Source: Actinomycetota bacterium
Lineage (GTDB): Bacteria; Actinomycetota; Thermoleophilia; Gaiellales; F1-60-MAGs149
NCBI GenBank assembly: GCA_009885805.1
Contig: VFJZ01000006.1
Location: 1 to 64,000 of the forward strand
Length of the DNA: 64,000 bases
Direction: 5' to 3'
Shown: positions 60,980-64,000 of the stretch, in pieces
How the letters are laid out: every line of letters begins with the position of its first letter
Position numbering within the stretch: position 1 is the first letter of the stretch
Translations under genes and position numbers: made by a program
The notes under the pieces: model-generated
Told to the model about the DNA's origin: nothing
The model's database searches: none
Seen by the model: only the letters and a program-made list of their open reading frames with translations

Positions 60980-60988
60980 CGATCTAGA

Positions 60989-61002
60989 CTTCCTCAAGGA
61001 AG
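60989..61002 (+). promoter_or_regulatory. Small hairpin covering the LysR ribosome site
   Basis: CTTCC-TCAA-GGAAG is a perfect 5-bp stem whose right arm contains AAGGAAG, the only Shine-Dalgarno-like sequence before the LysR ATG (five bases further on). It could damp translation of the regulator. Confidence 0.35.
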
Positions 61003-61007
61003 AACCT

Positions 61008-61913
61008 ATGACCCTGCAGCAGCTCCGCTACCTCGTCGCCACCGCCGATCACGGTTCGTTCAGCGGTGCGGCCAGCCATCTCCTGCTCGCGCAGCCATCG
61101 GTCTCCGAGCAGGTGCGCGCGCTCGAGGGGGAGCTCGGTGTCGCGCTGTTCGTCCGCGCCGGGCGCCGTCTGCAGCCGACCGAGGCCGGCCGGACGATGC
61201 TCCGCCACGCCCGCCGCGTGCTCGCCGCCGTCGACGACGCGCAACGCGCCGTGGCCGAGGTTCGCGAGGTCTTGACCGGCACGGTCAGCCTCGGCATCTT
61301 CGGGACGGCCTCGTACTACCTGCTCGCCGACGTCATCGAGCAGTTCCGGCGGCGCTATCCGGGCGTTCGCGTTCGGCTCGTCGGTGAGAACTCGGCGCAG
61401 GTTGCCGATGACGTCCGCGCCGGCCGCATCGAGGCCGGACTCGTGTTCCTGCCGATCGACGACGACGGCCTCACGGTGCGGCCGATCCGCCAGGACCAGG
61501 CGCTGTACGCGAGCACGCGGCTCGCCCGGGTGCGGGAACCTGCGACCATCGAGCGGCTCGTCGAGGTGCCGCTCGTCCTCGCCTTCGCCACGCACGGGTC
61601 CCGCGACCCGACCCGGCGCCAGCTCGCCGAGCGAGCGCAGCGCGCGGGGCTCGTCCTGGCACCAACGATCGAGGTCGAGGAGCTCGACGCGGCGCTCGAC
61701 ATCGCCGCGCGCGGTCTTGCCGATACCGTCGTCAGCGCGACCGTCGCCGCCCTGCCCTGGTTCCCGAAGGGGCTCGGCACCGTCGCGTTCGCCGACCCTC
61801 TGTACGAGACGTTCGCGATCGTCACCCGGCGCGAGACGGTCCCGTCTCCGGCCGTCGCGGCGCTGCTGCGGATCGCCGAACGGACGCTCGCCGGAGGATC
61901 CACAGCAGGCTGA
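61008..61913 (+). CDS. LysR-family transcriptional regulator
   Basis: 301 residues. Residues 1-60 are the LysR winged helix (MTLQQLRYLVATADHGSFSG, then SVSEQVRALEGELGVALFVR), followed by the linker helix and the periplasmic-binding-protein-like effector domain (from about 90, LTGTVSLGIFGTASYYLLAD). The effector domain is of the CysB/CbbR type and the ligand is unknown. Divergent EamA is the likely target. Its last 92 bases overlap the convergent DoxX gene. The frame is open upstream but ATG 61008 is where the DNA-binding domain begins. Confidence 0.92.
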   Translation: MTLQQLRYLVATADHGSFSGAASHLLLAQPSVSEQVRALEGELGVALFVRAGRRLQPTEAGRTMLRHARRVLAAVDDAQRAVAEVREVLTGTVSLGIFGTASYYLLADVIEQFRRRYPGVRVRLVGENSAQVADDVRAGRIEAGLVFLPIDDDGLTVRPIRQDQALYASTRLARVREPATIERLVEVPLVLAFATHGSRDPTRRQLAERAQRAGLVLAPTIEVEELDAALDIAARGLADTVVSATVAALPWFPKGLGTVAFADPLYETFAIVTRRETVPSPAVAALLRIAERTLAGGSTAG

Positions 61914-62208
61914 CGAGCAGCACCGGCGCGAGGCCGAGGTGGATGATGTCGCCCTCGATCCGGCCGGCCGTCACGATCGCCCCGACCATGTTGCAGGCGA
62001 GCATCGCGGCGAACGGCACGATGAGGATGCCGGTGACGAGCGCGAGGCCGCCGACCAGTTCCAGCACGCCGACGGCGTACGTCGTCAGATCCGGGAAGGG
62101 CAGGCCGTAGCGGTCGAACGCGGCCGACTCGGCGTCGTGCCGGGTGAACTTCCCGACCGAGAAGGCGACGAACACGACACCGACGACGATGCGGATGAGG
62201 CGCTCCAT
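61822..62208 (-). CDS. DoxX-family membrane protein
   Basis: 128 residues with four hydrophobic helices (MERLIRIVVGVVFVAFSVGK, FTRHDAESAAFDRYGLPFP, LELVGGLALVTGILIVPF, LACNMVGAIVTAGRIEGD). The DoxX signature region is FSVGKFTRH ... FPDLTTYAVGVLELVGG. DoxX relatives act in quinone or thiol redox balance in the membrane. It starts 30 bases after the Rieske gene on the same strand and probably forms an operon with it. Its 3' end overlaps the LysR gene by 92 bases, so a shorter C-terminus cannot be ruled out, although no earlier stop exists. Confidence 0.82.
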   Translation of the reverse strand: MERLIRIVVGVVFVAFSVGKFTRHDAESAAFDRYGLPFPDLTTYAVGVLELVGGLALVTGILIVPFAAMLACNMVGAIVTAGRIEGDIIHLGLAPVLLVSLLWILRRASVRRSAAAPRRPETGPSRAG

Positions 62209-62237
62209 GCCGATCAGTCGTCGGCCGGCGACGGACG

Positions 62238-63233
62238 TTACGTCGCGAACCCGCAGTCGCGCATCGCCCGGCGGTACGCGACCGCAACCGCGTCGAACCG
62301 CAGGTGCATCTCGTCGGCGAGGTCGAACGGCACCATCTCCGGACGCTGCGACTCGACGATGCGCTGATCCTGGCCGAAGATCGTCTCCTCGAACCCGACG
62401 AGGACGTCGTCTGGCTGGTCGAAGTTGTAGTTGCGGCTGACGATGAGGTAGCCGGCGGAGCGATCGGCCGAGACCGGCTGCGAGACGAAGAAGTAGACCA
62501 TCCCCTCCGCGCCACCCCAGCCGAGGCGCAGGACGATCGTGTACGGCAGGTGCAGCTCGTAGCGGCTGCGGCGCTCGGGCACCGTCAGCGCCTCGTTCGC
62601 GAACACCGGGAAGTCGTCGCTGTTCTCGGCCTCCGGTCGGACGACGTCGTAGTGCAGGACGCGGCCGACGGTTCGGACGGTGTGCTCGGGGACGATCGGG
62701 CGGCTCGGATCGCCGAGCAGACCGGGATGCACCCAGGGGAAGTGTCCGAAGTCGGTGAAGTTCTCGACCTGCCGCGAGGCATCGCTCGCCCAGTGGTACG
62801 GCCCGCACTCGACGGCCCGCCAGGACGGATCCGCGAGCTCCGGGATCTCCGGCAGCGGAACGTCGGGCGCCTCGAGCGCGACCCAGACGAGGCCGTACCG
62901 CTCGCACGCCTGATACGGCGTGACGCGGGCCTTCGCCGGAATGCGCGTCGGGTCGGCGAGCTGCGGGATCCGCGTGCAGCGACCGTCGGTGCCGTACGTC
63001 CAGCCGTGGTACGGGCAGACGATCTGATCGCCGTCGACCCAGCCGAGCGACAACGCCGTGCCGCGGTGGATGCAGAGGTCGCGGAGGGCGTGGACGGCGC
63101 CGTCGGTGTCGCGCCAGACGACCACCGCCTCCCCGAGCAGCGTCGCGCCGTGCGGCCTGGTGCCGAGATCGCGCGACCATCCCACGGGGTGCCAGCAGGC
63201 GGCGAGGGACGGCATTCCGGTAGGATCGCGCAT
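62238..63233 (-). CDS. Rieske non-heme iron oxygenase, first
   Basis: 331 residues from ATG 63233 (ATG 63215, MPSLAACWHPVGW, is an alternative). The Rieske 2Fe-2S ligands are Cys54-x-His56 (CIHRG) and Cys73-x2-His76 (CPYHGWTY). The mononuclear iron site is FTDFGHFPWVHPG with His164 and His169. The C-terminal half resembles the phthalate/vanillate demethylase group (VanA-like), which removes methyl groups or hydroxylates aromatic rings and N-methyl compounds. No reductase gene is visible. It is divergent from the second Rieske gene, with only three bases between ATG codons. Confidence 0.87.
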   Translation of the reverse strand: MRDPTGMPSLAACWHPVGWSRDLGTRPHGATLLGEAVVVWRDTDGAVHALRDLCIHRGTALSLGWVDGDQIVCPYHGWTYGTDGRCTRIPQLADPTRIPAKARVTPYQACERYGLVWVALEAPDVPLPEIPELADPSWRAVECGPYHWASDASRQVENFTDFGHFPWVHPGLLGDPSRPIVPEHTVRTVGRVLHYDVVRPEAENSDDFPVFANEALTVPERRSRYELHLPYTIVLRLGWGGAEGMVYFFVSQPVSADRSAGYLIVSRNYNFDQPDDVLVGFEETIFGQDQRIVESQRPEMVPFDLADEMHLRFDAVAVAYRRAMRDCGFAT

Positions 63234-63236
63234 CGT

Positions 63237-64000
63237 ATGCTCGACCGCGACGCTCTCGCCGCTGCCACGGCCCCCCTCAGCCGCGCCCGCTCGATGCCGG
63301 CCGGCTTCTACACCGACCCGGCCGTGTTCGCCGCCGAGCGCGAGCACATCCTCCTGAAGCAGTGGTTCTTCACCTGCCGGGAGGAGATGCTCCCGAACGC
63401 CGGTGACTACCGCGCCTTCGACACGCCCGGCGGCCCGATCCTGCTCCTGCGCGGCGCCGACGGGGTGCTGCGTGCCTTCGCCAACTTCTGTCGTCATCGC
63501 GGCTCGCTGCTGGTCGAGGGCGAGGGCTGTACGAAGCGGCTGATCTGTCCGTACCACGCCTGGAGCTACATGCTCGACGGCTCCCTATGGGGCTGTCCGG
63601 ACATGAAGGACGCCGAGGGCTTCGATCGGATCGAGAATGGTCTCGTGCCGGTGCGGATGGAGACGTGGAACGGCTTCGTCTTCTGCACCTTCGCGGACGA
63701 CTCGCCGCCGCTGATCGAGCATCTCGGCGACCTGCCGGAGCGGCTCGGCTCCCATCGCCTGGGCGAGATGCGCTGCACCTGGCGGATCACGCTGCAGCCG
63801 AACTGCAACTGGAAGCTGATCCTCGAGAACGCGATGGAGACGTACCACACCGGGATCGTCCACAAGGACACGGTCGGCAAGCAGTCGTCGCGGACGCTCG
63901 ACACGCGGGGCGAGTGGCTGTGCATCCAGGTCATCGCGGGCCGCTCGATCGCGACGCTGCCCGGCACCGCGCCGCCGTTCGCGCCGATCGACGGCCTCGA
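63237..64000 (+). CDS. Rieske non-heme iron oxygenase, second, 3' truncated by window edge
   Basis: 254 codons visible. Rieske ligands are Cys85-x-His87 (CRHRG) and Cys104-x2-His107 (CPYHAWSY). The iron site is ENAMETYHTGIVHKD with His204 and His209. The layout resembles the glycine-betaine/carnitine/choline monooxygenase group, which oxidatively demethylates or hydroxylates quaternary amines. The proximity to a creatinase and the absence of aromatic genes fit an N-methylated amine substrate, but that is inference. The C-terminal half lies outside the window. Confidence 0.85.
   Translation, partial: MLDRDALAAATAPLSRARSMPAGFYTDPAVFAAEREHILLKQWFFTCREEMLPNAGDYRAFDTPGGPILLLRGADGVLRAFANFCRHRGSLLVEGEGCTKRLICPYHAWSYMLDGSLWGCPDMKDAEGFDRIENGLVPVRMETWNGFVFCTFADDSPPLIEHLGDLPERLGSHRLGEMRCTWRITLQPNCNWKLILENAMETYHTGIVHKDTVGKQSSRTLDTRGEWLCIQVIAGRSIATLPGTAPPFAPIDGL

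Overview
The window is a GC-rich (roughly 70 percent by eye), densely coded piece of bacterial chromosome. Many genes overlap their neighbours by ATGA, GTGA or TGATG, and GTG starts are common. Gene content (a large NAD-dependent glutamate dehydrogenase, F420-type oxidoreductases, TrpB2, a short RpoD-like sigma factor, an MGT-type glycosyltransferase) points to Actinomycetota, and I would guess the Thermoleophilia (Gaiella/Solirubrobacter side). That placement is inference from gene style, not from a marker gene.

Region 1 (0-18.6 kb) is mostly housekeeping: the C-terminal three quarters of TypA/BipA, a molybdopterin oxidoreductase, a methyltransferase, an RpoD-like sigma factor, a SIS-domain protein paired with a maltokinase/glucosamine-kinase-like enzyme, a glycosyltransferase, an MFS exporter with a VOC protein, a 1,588-residue glutamate dehydrogenase coupled to a J-domain/zinc protein, a universal stress protein, a tiny membrane protein and TrpB2.

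Region 2 (18.6-29.5 kb) is a tandem array of four secreted delta-60-repeat proteins with a fibronectin-III-like tail. Their 3' ends are nearly identical in DNA. The first has a one-base frameshift in the tail and the fourth is a pseudogene with at least four lesions. A tRNA-Asp(GTC) gene follows.

Region 3 (29.6-34.7 kb) is an island of gene debris around two intact genes (GMC oxidoreductase and a PPOX/F420 protein). The debris comprises an alcohol dehydrogenase tail joined to a GAF-domain fragment, a broken LLM F420 oxidoreductase next to an IS66-type transposase tail, a response-regulator/histidine-kinase fossil joined to a regulator tail, and an internally deleted SRPBCC gene.

Region 4 (34.7-39.0 kb, minus strand) is an iron(III) ABC uptake operon: ATPase, lipoprotein, double permease, then a DtxR-family regulator. 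Two near-identical palindromes (TGTAAGG-N4-CCTTACA) sit exactly on the start codons of the ATPase and lipoprotein genes. They look like operators on leaderless or near-leaderless transcripts and are the most interesting regulatory signal here.

Region 5 (39-64 kb) is catabolic and nitrogen-scavenging. It holds two M20 peptidases, an FNT channel, a TIM-barrel epimerase, an amidase, a complete peptide ABC transporter, a decarboxylase/SDR/MmcQ operon divergent from an APC permease, an SDR/FGGY-kinase/BtpA cassette, a creatinase very close to the Pseudomonas putida enzyme, an EamA transporter divergent from a LysR regulator, DoxX, and two divergent Rieske oxygenases (one cut by the window end). 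Smaller fossils (LuxR-type regulator, methyltransferase, chemoreceptor) lie between operons.
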